This document shows positions 36,798-45,705 of a stretch of 64,000 bases of DNA, piece after piece. Source of the DNA: Bosea sp. OAE506 (GTDB lineage Bacteria; Pseudomonadota; Alphaproteobacteria; Rhizobiales; Beijerinckiaceae); contig NZ_JBEPOB010000001.1 in assembly GCF_040546595.1 (NCBI RefSeq), forward strand, positions 751,501 to 815,500, written 5' to 3'. A program made the translations under genes and the position numbers. The notes under the pieces are model-generated. The model was not told the origin of the DNA. It did no database searches and saw only the letters and a program-made list of their open reading frames with translations. Numbering within the stretch: the stretch's first letter is position 1; every line of letters begins with the position of its first letter.

Positions 36798-37691
36798 ATG
36801 CTGGAGCTGAAGGCGGGGCCGCTGAGCGCCCGCATCCACCCGGAGATCGGCGGCATCATCGCCGCGCTGGAGTGGCGGGGGCCGGACGGGCGCCTGCATC
36901 CGCTCCTGCGCGCCCCGCCGGGCCTCGCGCCTTCGACCGCAGCCCCCAACAAGATGGGAAGCTGGGCGATGGTGCCCTTCGCCAACTGCGCCTTCGACCG
37001 CATCGTCGATGATGGCGAGCAACGCTTCGCACTACCGGACAACCGGCTGGGCGGCGGGCACTGCATCCATGGCTTCGGCTGGCAGTCCGACTGGGCCCTA
37101 CTCGGCCATCCCGCCGGCCATACCCTGCTCGAACACCGGCGCGAGGCCGGCCCCGACCCCTATCGCTACCGGGTCACCCAGGAGATCGCGCTCGATGAGG
37201 CCGGTCTGACCGTCAAACTCGCGATCACCAACGAGGCAGACCAGGCCCTACCCTATGGTCTGGGCCATCATCCCTGGTTTCCAGCCGCGCCGGATACGCG
37301 GCTGCGGATGACGGCGCGCGGGGCTCTCCTCTTCGGCGGCGAAGGCTATCGCGCCACCGGCTCCCGCACACTCGACGGCGGCGGGCCCTATGCGAACGGC
37401 GCCGTCTTCGCGACGGGCGGGGAGGTCGCGTGGAGCTTCCTCGGCTGGGACGGGACGGCGCGGATCGAGACGCCCTCGACCGGGCTCGCCATCACCCTGA
37501 CCGCAAGCGAGAGCCTGCGCTGCCCGGTCGTCTGGGCGCCGCCGGGAGCGGATTTCCTCTGCGTCGAGCCGCAGAGCCATGCGATCGGTTCGCCGAGCGA
37601 GAGGGCGGCGCGGGAGGCATCACCGCTTACGCGCCTCGCCCCCGGCGAGACGTTGCAAGGCTGGCTGCGGATCGTGCCCGAGGCGCTGTGA
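36798..37691 (+). CDS. Aldose 1-epimerase family protein
   Basis: 297 residues, galactose mutarotase-like beta-sandwich. GSWAMVPFANCAFDRI, HCIHGFGWQSDW (His) and YGLGHHPWFP (second His) mark the active site, and the late VEPQSHAIGSPSE region supplies the catalytic Glu. It interconverts alpha and beta anomers of an aldose. It follows the IclR gene by ten bases and may be co-transcribed, though it has no obvious link to aromatic breakdown. Confidence 0.88.
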   Translation: MLELKAGPLSARIHPEIGGIIAALEWRGPDGRLHPLLRAPPGLAPSTAAPNKMGSWAMVPFANCAFDRIVDDGEQRFALPDNRLGGGHCIHGFGWQSDWALLGHPAGHTLLEHRREAGPDPYRYRVTQEIALDEAGLTVKLAITNEADQALPYGLGHHPWFPAAPDTRLRMTARGALLFGGEGYRATGSRTLDGGGPYANGAVFATGGEVAWSFLGWDGTARIETPSTGLAITLTASESLRCPVVWAPPGADFLCVEPQSHAIGSPSERAAREASPLTRLAPGETLQGWLRIVPEAL

Positions 37692-37698
37692 GCCTGGC

Positions 37699-38350
37699 TC
37701 AGCGCCAGCGCGGGCCGGTCTCGTAATAGCGCTGAAGGTTGGTGGGCTGGAAGCCATAGGCGCCGGCCGGAATGGCCGGGCGCAGCAGGATCTGCTCGCG
37801 GGCGGCATCCCAGTTCGGCACCTTGCGCTGCTGGGCGACGGCGGCGGGCTTTTTGCTCTTCGCCTTGGCGATCTTGGCCTTGCTACCGCCGGAGGCCTTG
37901 GCGAATTGCGAGAGATTGTCGGGCGCCGCGCCGTTCAGCGCGATGCTGGTCTGGCTGGGCCCATGCTTCTTGACCAGCGCAAAGAGCTTGGCGGCATTGG
38001 GCCGGGTGCAGGCGGATGCAGCCATGCGAGGCCGGGCGGCCGAGCGCGCCCACCGCCGTCGTGCCATGGATCGCATAGCCGCCGCGGAAGAACACGGCAT
38101 GGGGCATGGCCCCGCCATATTTGCGCGAATACCAGTTCTTCTCCAGCCGCGTCGGGCGGTAGAGGCCGTTGGGCGTGCGATAGCCCTTGCGGCCCGAGGA
38201 AATCGCCCAGTTGTAGCTCTCGCCGTCGGTCGTGGTGACCTGGATGCGCTGGGCGGCGATATCGACGCGGACATCGACGCCGGCCTGCGCCGAGGCGATA
38301 CCGGCAAGCGAGAGGAAACAGGCGGCCAGCAGGCCGAACAGACGACGCAT
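37699..38350 (-). pseudogene. L,D-transpeptidase (YkuD) split by a one-base frameshift
   Basis: The first frame (from ATG 38350) encodes a signal peptide MRRLFGLLAACFLSLAGIAS and a YkuD domain with AIHGTTAVGALGRPASHGCIRLHPA, including the catalytic Cys. Right after HPA the natural continuation NAAKLFALVKKHGPSQTSI is in another frame, which runs to 37699. One extra G in the GGG run at 37999-38001 (plus strand) explains it. The lost region is the end of the domain and a basic C-terminal tail. A sequencing error is possible. The enzyme would form 3-3 peptidoglycan crosslinks or attach lipoprotein in the periplasm. Confidence 0.85.
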
Positions 38351-38401
38351 CACACCACTCCGAAACCACGCAACCGCTGAACGCCTCGGCCTTGTCCTGC
38401 A

Positions 38402-38419
38402 TCCGGGATCGAGCCCGGA
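38402..38419. repeat. REP-like inverted repeat
   Basis: TCCGGG-ATCGAG-CCCGGA in the 233-base gap upstream of the transpeptidase gene. It looks like a variant of the CCCGGG-type hairpins at 32988-33010. No gene is seen in the rest of this gap. Confidence 0.35.
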
Positions 38420-38583
38420 GCGGCGGCCATTGCCCATCAGCAAACGCCGACGGCCGGCGCTTGTAAAGCGCGCGACAAAATCGTGGTTTCCGGACCGGCG
38501 CAGGCTCAGCCCCCTGCGGCTTTGCGGGGAGCGGCGGCGGGTGTAGCAGGGGGCTTCGCTGCCCTCCCGCCCCGCGGTCCTCC

Positions 38584-39336
38584 ATGCTCGACATGCTCCT
38601 GCCGGCCGGCGTCGCGCCCGCCATCGCGCTGCTGCTGATCGCCGTCAGCTTCCTGACCTCGGCCTTCACCGCCGCCTTCGGCATCGGCGGCGGGGTGGCG
38701 ATGCTGGGTGCACTCGCCGGCACGGTGCCGCCCTCCGTGATCATCGCCGTCCACGGGCTGGTTCAGGTCGGCTCCAATGTCGGGCGGACCTATGTGCAGC
38801 GGGCGCATGCGCTCTGGCCGCTGGTGGCGCGCTTCACCGCGGGCTCGGTGATCGGGGCCGTGATCGGCGCGCTGCTGGTGGTGGAATTGCCCGAGCGCAT
38901 CCTGCTCGGCCTGCTCGGTGCCTTCATCCTCGTGATGACCTGGCTGCCGAAGCCGCGCATTCCCGGGCTGGCCTCGAGCGGGCTGGTGATCGGCGGCGGG
39001 CTCTCGACCATCGTCACCATGTTCGTGGGCGCGACCGGGCCCTTCGTGCAGGCGCTGCTGCTGCCGCTCAAGCTGGAGAAGCGCCAGCTGATCGCGACCC
39101 ATGCGGCCTGCACGACGATCCAGCACCTGCTCAAGGTCTTCGCCTTCGGCGCGCTGGGCTTTGCCTTCTCGGACTGGCTGCCGCTGATCGGCGCCATGAT
39201 CGTCTCGGGCTTCGCCGGGACGATGCTGGGGACGAGGCTGCTGGAACGGCTGCCGGAGCGCTGGTTCGCGGTCGCGATCAAGGCGATCCTGACGGTGGTC
39301 GGCCTCGACCTGCTGCGCCGCGCCGCCGGCTTCTGA
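38584..39336 (+). CDS. TauE/SafE family sulfite/sulfonate exporter-like protein
   Basis: 250 residues, about eight membrane helices arranged as two repeats. FGIGGGVAMLGALAGTVPP near the N-terminus and FVGATGPFVQALLLPLKLEK with ATHAACTTIQHLLKVFAF in the second half are typical TauE/SafE patches. The family exports sulfite or organosulfur acids; the substrate here is not known. Stands alone on the plus strand, convergent with the carbonic anhydrase. Confidence 0.85.
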   Translation: MLDMLLPAGVAPAIALLLIAVSFLTSAFTAAFGIGGGVAMLGALAGTVPPSVIIAVHGLVQVGSNVGRTYVQRAHALWPLVARFTAGSVIGAVIGALLVVELPERILLGLLGAFILVMTWLPKPRIPGLASSGLVIGGGLSTIVTMFVGATGPFVQALLLPLKLEKRQLIATHAACTTIQHLLKVFAFGALGFAFSDWLPLIGAMIVSGFAGTMLGTRLLERLPERWFAVAIKAILTVVGLDLLRRAAGF

Positions 39337-39359
39337 CGCGGCGCGTTACTCGCAAGGCC

Positions 39360-40085
39360 TCAGATGAGCTTCACCTTGCCCGTGGCGAGGTCGTAGACGC
39401 CGCCGGCGACGGTGAGCGTCTTCTGGGCCACCCGCTCGGCGAGGATCGGCGCGGCGCTCTTCAATCGTTCGACATTGAGGCGGACATTGGCCTCGATCGC
39501 CGCCTCCAGCAGATCGGGCGCGCCGGCTTTCTGCGCGTCGAGCACGGCCGGCCTGATCGCGTTGATCAGCGAGGGGAGGTGCCCGGGCAACTGCGTCCCG
39601 TTCTTCACCACGTCGATCGTGGAGGCGATGGCGCCGCAGCGGCTGTGGCCAAGCACGAGGATTAGGGGCGACTGCAGGACCGCCGCGCCGAATTCCAGGC
39701 TCGCCAGCCCATCCTCATTGACGAAATTGCCGGCGACGCGGACGACGAAGAGATCGCCGGCACCCTGGTCGAAGGCCAGTTCGGGCGCGAGGCGCGAATC
39801 GGCGCAGCTCACGATCGAGGCGAAGGGGTGCTGCGAGCGGGTCCGCGCCGCGCGGCCGGCCGAGAAATCGCGCTGGTTGGGCTTGTTGGCGGCGTAGCGG
39901 GCATTGCCGGCCATCAGCCGGTCGAGCGCCTCCGTTCCACCGATCGGCGTTGGCGCGGTGGCGGCCCCCTGCGCCCAGGCCGGGCCGGCGAGGCCGACTG
40001 AGACAGCGAGGCCACCGCCGAGGCGCAGCACGGAGCGGCGAGAGAAGGAGGAAAGAGGAGCATTCGGCGCACAGCGTTCGCACAT
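39360..40085 (-). CDS. Beta-carbonic anhydrase with Tat signal peptide
   Basis: About 241 residues. The N-terminus has a twin-arginine signal (SFSRRSVLRLGGG followed by a hydrophobic stretch and AWAQG cleavage site), so the enzyme is exported folded to the periplasm. Zinc ligands and active site appear in SCADSRLAP and LVLGHSRCGAI. It hydrates CO2 to bicarbonate. ATG 40085 has AAGG nine bases upstream; an ATG three codons earlier lies directly on that site. Divergent from an unknown regulator. Confidence 0.9.
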   Translation of the reverse strand: MCERCAPNAPLSSFSRRSVLRLGGGLAVSVGLAGPAWAQGAATAPTPIGGTEALDRLMAGNARYAANKPNQRDFSAGRAARTRSQHPFASIVSCADSRLAPELAFDQGAGDLFVVRVAGNFVNEDGLASLEFGAAVLQSPLILVLGHSRCGAIASTIDVVKNGTQLPGHLPSLINAIRPAVLDAQKAGAPDLLEAAIEANVRLNVERLKSAAPILAERVAQKTLTVAGGVYDLATGKVKLI

Positions 40086-40255
40086 GGGAGCCATCCTTCA
40101 GGCCAGCCGCAGGGTCCGCATCCCTATGGAGCGACAATCCCGGCTTGCCTTGTGAATGTATTGATGCTGCGATAGCTGAACAGTCCAAAGTCTGCACCGA
40201 TCGATTGCCGACGAGGACTTGCTGAACGATCCCTGAAACAGGTCCTTATCTTCAG

Positions 40256-41134
40256 TTGAATTACAATACGCGTCAAATTATTCCCTTCTCTGATGCCGCG
40301 ACCGGGCCTGCGAGCTTCCGCCGCGCGATTCTCCATTGCGCAGACTCCGTGCTGCGGATGCATGTGGCCGAGAAGATCGTCAGCAAGATCTTCGGCCGCA
40401 ATCTGCAATCGCATGCGGCCGGGCTCGTCGTCGTCATGCATTGCGAGGCCGAGCGCGGCGCCGGTCAGAGGCCGACGCTGGCGCTGGTCCAGCGCGAGAT
40501 GGGCAGTGCCCGCACGCTCGCCGCCTTCTTCGGGCTGCTCCGGCTCGCCGGCTATGTCACGCGCGAGCCCGTCCCCGGCGATGCCCGGTCGGCCTGGCTT
40601 GTGCCGGCGGCACCGCTTTTCGAGGGGCTGCGGCAATGGCTGTCGCATCACGCCCGCTGCGGCGAGATCCTGGGCCTGGCCGAGCCCGGGCTCGCGGAGC
40701 GCCTGCGCGCCGACGATGCCTTCCTGCGGCTGTTTCTCGGCCATGCCCGCGATCTCTTCGCGCGGACACGGGAGGCGACGGCGGGGGCCGGCGCCTGGGC
40801 CTGGCTCGACCGCTTCGACTGTGGCGACCGGATCGGTCTCATCCTTCTCGGCGCGCATCATCGCGTTGGGGCGGCTGCGGGCAACGACCCGGTCTGGTTC
40901 GATCTCCATGCGCGGGAGATCGCCTCACGCCTCGGGCTCTCCCATTCCCATGTCCGCAACATCGTCAACCGGTCCGAGGCCGAGGGCCTGCTGGTCCAGG
41001 ACCGCCTCAAGGGTCGCGTCGCGCTGACGCCGCGGCTGCTCGCGGAGAGCGAGGCGTGGTTTTGCAGCTTCTGGGACTGGATCGCCGAGACGGCGCGGGC
41101 GGCGCAGGCCGCCGAAGCCGCGCCGCGAGGGTGA
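40256..41134 (+). CDS. Unknown winged-helix regulator-like protein
   Basis: 292 residues, no membrane segment. I do not recognise a named family. Two winged-helix-like regions are visible: about 65-105 ([25 protein letters not shown]) and about 220-270 ([26 protein letters not shown] followed by [10 protein letters not shown], a wing and strand). The start is uncertain: TTG 40256 gives this length; ATG 40358 would drop 34 residues. Divergent from the carbonic anhydrase across 170 bases. Confidence 0.7.
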   Translation: MNYNTRQIIPFSDAATGPASFRRAILHCADSVLRMHVAEKIVSKIFGRNLQSHAAGLVVVMHCEAERGAGQRPTLALVQREMGSARTLAAFFGLLRLAGYVTREPVPGDARSAWLVPAAPLFEGLRQWLSHHARCGEILGLAEPGLAERLRADDAFLRLFLGHARDLFARTREATAGAGAWAWLDRFDCGDRIGLILLGAHHRVGAAAGNDPVWFDLHAREIASRLGLSHSHVRNIVNRSEAEGLLVQDRLKGRVALTPRLLAESEAWFCSFWDWIAETARAAQAAEAAPRG

Positions 41135-41192
41135 CGCCGGGGCGGAAATCCGGCATAGGCTCGCGCCAGCCCTTCCGGAAGCCGGCTCCGCC

Positions 41193-41954
41193 ATGCTCAA
41201 GACCCGCATCATTCCCTGCCTCGACGTCAAGGACGGCCGCGTCGTCAAGGGCGTGAAGTTCCTCGATCTCGTCGATGCGGGCGATCCCGTCGAGGCCGCC
41301 AAGGCCTATGACGCGGCCGGCGCCGACGAGCTCTGCTTCCTCGACATCACCGCCAGCCATGAGGACCGCGGCATTCTGTTCGACGTGGTGACGCGGACGG
41401 CGGAAGCCTGCTTCATGCCGCTGACCGTCGGAGGCGGGGTGCGCAAGGTCGAGGACATCCGCGGGCTCCTGCTGGCGGGCGCCGACAAGGTCTCGATCAA
41501 CACGGCTGCCGTGACCAACCGGCAGTTCGTCAAGCAGGCGGCCGAGAAGTTCGGCGACCAGTGCATCGTGGTGGCAATCGACGCCAAGCAGGTCTCGTCG
41601 GGCCGCTGGGAGATCTTCACCCACGGCGGGCGCAACCCCACGGGTCTGGAGGCAGTGGCCTTTGCGCGGGAGGTCGTCTCGCTGGGCGCCGGCGAACTGC
41701 TGGTGACCTCGATGGACCGCGACGGCACCAAGGTCGGCTACGATCTGGGCCTGACCCGCGCCATCGCGGATGCGGTCAGCGTCCCGGTGATCGCCTCGGG
41801 CGGCGTCGGCGACCTCGACGATCTCGTCAACGGCGTGCGCGAGGGCCACGCCTCGGCCGTTCTGGCGGCCTCCATCTTCCATTTCGGGACCTACACGATC
41901 GGCCAGGCCAAGGCGCACATGGCGCGGGCCGGGCTGGCGATGCGGCTGGATTGA
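41193..41954 (+). CDS. hisF: Imidazole glycerol phosphate synthase cyclase subunit HisF
   Basis: 253 residues, TIM barrel. [18 protein letters not shown] contains the catalytic Asp11; [12 protein letters not shown] holds Asp130-type residue; phosphate loops VGGGVR and [10 protein letters not shown]. Takes ammonia from HisH and makes IGP and AICAR in histidine synthesis. Four bases before hisE. hisH and hisA are not in the window. Confidence 0.97.
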   Translation: MLKTRIIPCLDVKDGRVVKGVKFLDLVDAGDPVEAAKAYDAAGADELCFLDITASHEDRGILFDVVTRTAEACFMPLTVGGGVRKVEDIRGLLLAGADKVSINTAAVTNRQFVKQAAEKFGDQCIVVAIDAKQVSSGRWEIFTHGGRNPTGLEAVAFAREVVSLGAGELLVTSMDRDGTKVGYDLGLTRAIADAVSVPVIASGGVGDLDDLVNGVREGHASAVLAASIFHFGTYTIGQAKAHMARAGLAMRLD

Positions 41955-41958
41955 AGCG

Positions 41959-42276
41959 ATGACCTTCACCCTCTCCGATCTCGAAGCTCGCATCGACGAG
42001 CGCGCCGCCGCGTCAGTGGACGAATCCTGGACCGCGAAGCTGCTCGCCGCGGGCCCCGAGCGCTGCGCCAAGAAGTTCGGCGAGGAGGCGGTCGAGGCCG
42101 TGATCGCCGCGGTGAAGGGCGACCGGGACGAGCTGATCGCGGAAAGCGCGGACGTACTCTATCATCTCTTGGTTGTACTGAAGGCCCGTGATGTTGCATT
42201 GCAGGACGTGTTGAGCCAGCTTGAGGCCCGCACTGTGCGCTCCGGTCTGGCGGAGAAAGCCGCACGCCCCCGTTGA
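41959..42276 (+). CDS. hisE: Phosphoribosyl-ATP pyrophosphatase HisE
   Basis: 105 residues, MazG-like all-alpha fold. [36 protein letters not shown] carries the metal-binding Glu/Asp pattern in its two helices. Hydrolyses phosphoribosyl-ATP to phosphoribosyl-AMP, second step of histidine synthesis. It is the stand-alone form, not fused to HisI. Operon with hisF; coaA follows closely. Confidence 0.95.
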   Translation: MTFTLSDLEARIDERAAASVDESWTAKLLAAGPERCAKKFGEEAVEAVIAAVKGDRDELIAESADVLYHLLVVLKARDVALQDVLSQLEARTVRSGLAEKAARPR

Positions 42277-42330
42277 TGAGTCGAGGCTAGTCCTGCGTTG
42301 AACCTCGAAGCCTGGATTGCGGGCCGCCCC

Positions 42331-43305
42331 ATGGACCAGCGCGCAATGCCCGCCCCGGCCCTTCCCGATCTCGATTCGCCCTATCGCAGCTTCACCCGCG
42401 ACGAGTGGGCGCATTTGCGCGCCGACACGCCGCTGACGCTGTCGGTCGACGACCTGACCAAGCTGCAGTCGATCAACGACCCGATCTCGCTCGACGAGAT
42501 CGTGGCGATCTACCTGCCGCTGTCGCGCCTGCTCTCGCTCTACGTCGCCGCCACGCAGGGGCTGTTCAAGGCGACGCAGCGCTTCCTGCTGGCCGAGGCC
42601 GAGGTCAAGGTTCCCTATATCATCGGCGTGGCGGGCTCGGTCGCGGTCGGCAAGTCGACCACGGCGCGCGTGCTCAAGGCGCTGCTCTCGCGCTGGCCCA
42701 ACACGCCGAAGGTCGAGCTCGTCACCACCGACGGCTTCCTGCTGCCGAATGCCGAGCTCGAGCGCCGCGGGCTGATGCAGCGCAAAGGCTTCCCCGAGAG
42801 CTATGACGGCTCGGCGATCCTGCGCTTCCTCTCCGACGTCAAGGCCGGCAAGCCGCAGGTGAAGGCTCCGGTCTACTCCCACCTCGTCTATGACGTGGTG
42901 CCGGGCGAGACGGTGACGGTCGAGCGGCCGGACATCCTCATCCTCGAGGGGCTGAACGTGCTGCAGCCGAGCCGGATGCCGAAGGACGGCACGGTCATCC
43001 CCTTCGTCTCGGATTATTTCGACTTCTCGGTCTATCTCGATGCCGACGAGAACGACCTGCATCGCTGGTACGTCAACCGCTTCATGACGCTGCGCCAGAC
43101 CGCCTTCCGCGACCCGCGCTCCTTCTTCCGGAAATATGCGGAGATCGCCGAGGAGGAGGCGTTGACGATCGCGGAAAATCTTTGGACCGGGATCAACCTG
43201 CCGAACCTGCAGGAGAACATCCTGCCGACGCGCCAGCGCGCCAGCCTGATCCTGACCAAGGGCGCGAGCCACCGGATCCAGCAGGTCGCGCTGCGGCGGC
43301 TGTAA
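42331..43305 (+). CDS. coaA: Type I pantothenate kinase CoaA
   Basis: About 324 residues, slightly longer than the 316 of E. coli. P-loop [17 protein letters not shown], catalytic region [18 protein letters not shown], and [21 protein letters not shown]. Phosphorylates pantothenate with ATP, first committed step of CoA synthesis. ATG 42331 chosen; a TTG at 42298 with GAGG upstream is possible. Its place after hisFE is a common rhizobial gene order. Confidence 0.95.
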   Translation: MDQRAMPAPALPDLDSPYRSFTRDEWAHLRADTPLTLSVDDLTKLQSINDPISLDEIVAIYLPLSRLLSLYVAATQGLFKATQRFLLAEAEVKVPYIIGVAGSVAVGKSTTARVLKALLSRWPNTPKVELVTTDGFLLPNAELERRGLMQRKGFPESYDGSAILRFLSDVKAGKPQVKAPVYSHLVYDVVPGETVTVERPDILILEGLNVLQPSRMPKDGTVIPFVSDYFDFSVYLDADENDLHRWYVNRFMTLRQTAFRDPRSFFRKYAEIAEEEALTIAENLWTGINLPNLQENILPTRQRASLILTKGASHRIQQVALRRL

Positions 43306-43356
43306 GGCGATGACGCCGCGCGCGAACCCGGCGCTCTCACCCGCCATGCCGCGCTG

Positions 43357-43803
43357 ATGGAGACCTTCTGGTCGCTGGCCGGCATGGCAGGCGCGGCCTT
43401 CGTCGCCGCGACCCTGCTGCCGGCGCAGTCGGAAGCCGTGTTCCTCGGGCTGCTGGCGGCGCGGACGGTCGATCCGCTGCTGCTGTTCATCGTCGCCAGC
43501 CTCGCCAACACGGCCGGGTCCGTCGTCAACTGGTGGCTCGGCCGCCTGATCGCGCGCCACGGTGTCGAGAAGCTGCCGCGGCGCCTGCGGCCCGATCCCC
43601 GGCGGCTGGCCCAGGCGCAGGGCTGGTTCGCCCGCTTCGGCTGGCCTTCCCTGCTCTTCGCCTGGCTGCCGATCGGCGGCGATCCGCTCACCTTCGTCGC
43701 CGGTACGTTGAACTATCCGCTCGGGCGCTTCATCCTGCTCGTGCTGGCGGGCAAGGCGGCGCGCTATGGCGTTCTGCTGGCCGGCTGGGTATCATTGACC
43801 TAA
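43357..43803 (+). CDS. YqaA/DedA-like small membrane protein
   Basis: 148 residues, four hydrophobic segments. LLPAQSEAVFLGLL, ANTAGSVVNWWLGR and RFGWPSLLFAWLPIGGDPLTFVAG match the YqaA branch of the DedA/SNARE-associated family. DedA proteins are linked to lipid-carrier flipping and membrane homeostasis. Lies 51 bases after coaA. Confidence 0.8.
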   Translation: METFWSLAGMAGAAFVAATLLPAQSEAVFLGLLAARTVDPLLLFIVASLANTAGSVVNWWLGRLIARHGVEKLPRRLRPDPRRLAQAQGWFARFGWPSLLFAWLPIGGDPLTFVAGTLNYPLGRFILLVLAGKAARYGVLLAGWVSLT

Positions 43804-43884
43804 GGGAACTTCCGCAACCTTTGCGGCGTTGCGCCGGACCTCTGCACAAGCTACCAGCGGTCGTCCCTTTCTGGAGATCTGATC

Positions 43885-44235
43885 ATGAGCATTCAGCGCA
43901 TCGCCGTCGGCCCGCGCATGTCCAAGGCCGTCGTCCATGGCGACACCGTCTATCTGGCGGGCCAGGTCGCGGACAAGGCGGCGGGCAAGAGCGTCGCCGA
44001 GCAGACGCAGGAGATCCTCGGCATCATCGACGGCCTGCTCGCAGAGGCCGGCACCGACAAGACCAAGCTGCTGATGGTCAATATCTGGCTGTCGGACATG
44101 TCGACCTTCGCCGAGATGAACGGCGTCTGGGACAAGTGGGTCGTCGCCGGCCAGACGCCCGGCCGCGCCACGGTCGAGGCCAAGCTCGCAGGGCCGCAGT
44201 TTACCGTCGAGATCGCGGTCATCGCCGCGAAGTGA
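43885..44235 (+). CDS. RidA family protein
   Basis: 116 residues, YjgF/YER057c/UK114 fold. Begins RIAVGPRMSKAVVHGDTVYLAGQVADKAAG and includes QTQEILGIIDGLLAEAGTDKTKLL. RidA proteins hydrolyse reactive enamine/imine intermediates; the C-terminal substrate Arg lies in TPGRATVEAKLAGP. Substrate range cannot be told. A GC-rich hairpin follows the stop. Confidence 0.9.
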   Translation: MSIQRIAVGPRMSKAVVHGDTVYLAGQVADKAAGKSVAEQTQEILGIIDGLLAEAGTDKTKLLMVNIWLSDMSTFAEMNGVWDKWVVAGQTPGRATVEAKLAGPQFTVEIAVIAAK

Positions 44236-44244
44236 GTGTGGGCA

Positions 44245-44268
44245 GCGCCCCCGGCGACGGGGGTGCGC
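44245..44268 (+). terminator. GC-rich hairpin after ridA-like gene
   Basis: GCG-CCCCCG, loop GCGA, CGGGGG-T-GCGC: nine base pairs with one bulge. There is no T-tract, so termination is uncertain; the next gene starts 38 bases on. Confidence 0.35.
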
Positions 44269-44305
44269 CGCTGGCCGTGACCCGCAGGAGACGGGAGGTG
44301 CTACC

Positions 44306-45697
44306 GTGACCTCTCAGACCGACATGTCCGCCATGATCGAGCGGGTCGCCGAACGGCACGACGTGCCGCTGGCGGTCCTGCTCGCGGTGATGGCCAGCCT
44401 CGTCAAGAGCGGCGCCCGTCCCAACCTGGCGCGCCTCGAACAGCTGCTCGGTCGCAAGGCCCGGGAGGTCGTCGCCCTGCGACGCCGCCTCGACCAGGCC
44501 AGCAAGGACGGCGTCGTCGCCGAAGCGCGGCGCAAGGCGGCTCGCGCCCTCGAAGGCGGGCAGTTCGCCGAGGTCGAGCGGGCGCTGGCGCAGCTCGAAC
44601 TGCATTTCTTCGGCGGCATGACGGATCTGTCCACCATGCCCGCCGACCGGCGCATCGCCGCCGGCGAAACCCGCAGCGACCGCGCCGCCACGGCGCTGCT
44701 GGAACTCACGCCCAATGCCTGCCGCGAGGCGTCGCAGCGCTATGCCGAGGCCGCCGCCATCGTCGGCGTCGCGGATGTTGCGCGCAGCCGCGACCTGGCG
44801 ATGCGCCAGGGCGATGCGCTGGCGCGAATCGGCGAGGATTTCGTCGATCGCACCGGGTTCGAGGCGGCGATCGAGCATTTCCGCAAGCTCCTCGCCGGGC
44901 TCGACAATTTCGAGGACACGCTCGCCTGGGCGACGGTGCAGGAGCGTCTGGCGCGCAGCCTCGCCGGGCTCGCGACCGTGACGGGGGACGAGGCGCGACT
45001 GGACGAGGCGCTCGCCTGCTGCCGGACGGCGCTGGAGGATCTGCGCCACGACGAGGCCCCGTTGCTCTGGCGGGCGCTGAAGGTACGCTTCGGCCGGATC
45101 GCGATTCCGCTCGCCGACCAGCGCGAGGACGAGGCGCTGCTCGAGGAGGCGATTTCGGCTCTGGCGACGGCGCTCGCCCGCTGGAACCGGGACGGCGACG
45201 AGGCCCGCTGGCTGGAGGCCGAGCAGCTGATCTCGCGCGGCCGGGCCGCGCTGGGGCGGCGCACCAGCGATCTCGCCTTGCTCGAGCGGGCCTTCAACGG
45301 CTTCAACCGGGTCGCCAAGACGGTCGACCGCAAGCGCGAGCCGATGCGCTGGGCCGAATTGCAGGACCTGATGGGTGGCGTCCTCGCCGCGATGGGCGAG
45401 CGCTACAGCGAATCGATCGTTCTGGAAGAGGCTGTCGCCGCCTTCGATGCGGCTCTGGAGGAGCGCCGGCGCGAGCGCAGCCCTCAGCTCTGGGCTGCGA
45501 GCGCCGCCAATCAGGGCCTCGTCTCGATGCAGCTGGCGGCCCGGCGCAAGGACCAGGGCCTGGCGCAGCGGGCGCTGCTGCAGATCGCCTCGGCGGTCGA
45601 GGCGATGCGCGAGGCAGGCTATGGCGCCGATGCGGCGGCGCTGCAGAAGAAGCTGATCCAGGCCGGCAGCCTGGCGGAAACGATGGCCCGGGGCTGA
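44306..45697 (+). CDS. Unknown TPR-like helical repeat protein
   Basis: 463 residues, no signal or membrane segment. I do not recognise the family. From about residue 115 the protein is a run of helical hairpins with TPR spacing (for example ACREASQRYAEAAAIVG, TGFEAAIEHFRKLLAGLDN, EALLEEAISALATALARWN, SIVLEEAVAAFDAALEERR), so it is probably a solenoid scaffold. The N-terminal 110 residues are a separate helical domain. GTG start with GGAGG seven bases upstream. Similar tandem helices occur in CHAT-associated proteins, but no protease domain is present. Confidence 0.75.
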   Translation: MTSQTDMSAMIERVAERHDVPLAVLLAVMASLVKSGARPNLARLEQLLGRKAREVVALRRRLDQASKDGVVAEARRKAARALEGGQFAEVERALAQLELHFFGGMTDLSTMPADRRIAAGETRSDRAATALLELTPNACREASQRYAEAAAIVGVADVARSRDLAMRQGDALARIGEDFVDRTGFEAAIEHFRKLLAGLDNFEDTLAWATVQERLARSLAGLATVTGDEARLDEALACCRTALEDLRHDEAPLLWRALKVRFGRIAIPLADQREDEALLEEAISALATALARWNRDGDEARWLEAEQLISRGRAALGRRTSDLALLERAFNGFNRVAKTVDRKREPMRWAELQDLMGGVLAAMGERYSESIVLEEAVAAFDAALEERRRERSPQLWAASAANQGLVSMQLAARRKDQGLAQRALLQIASAVEAMREAGYGADAAALQKKLIQAGSLAETMARG

Positions 45698-45705
45698 AGC
45701 CCGGT

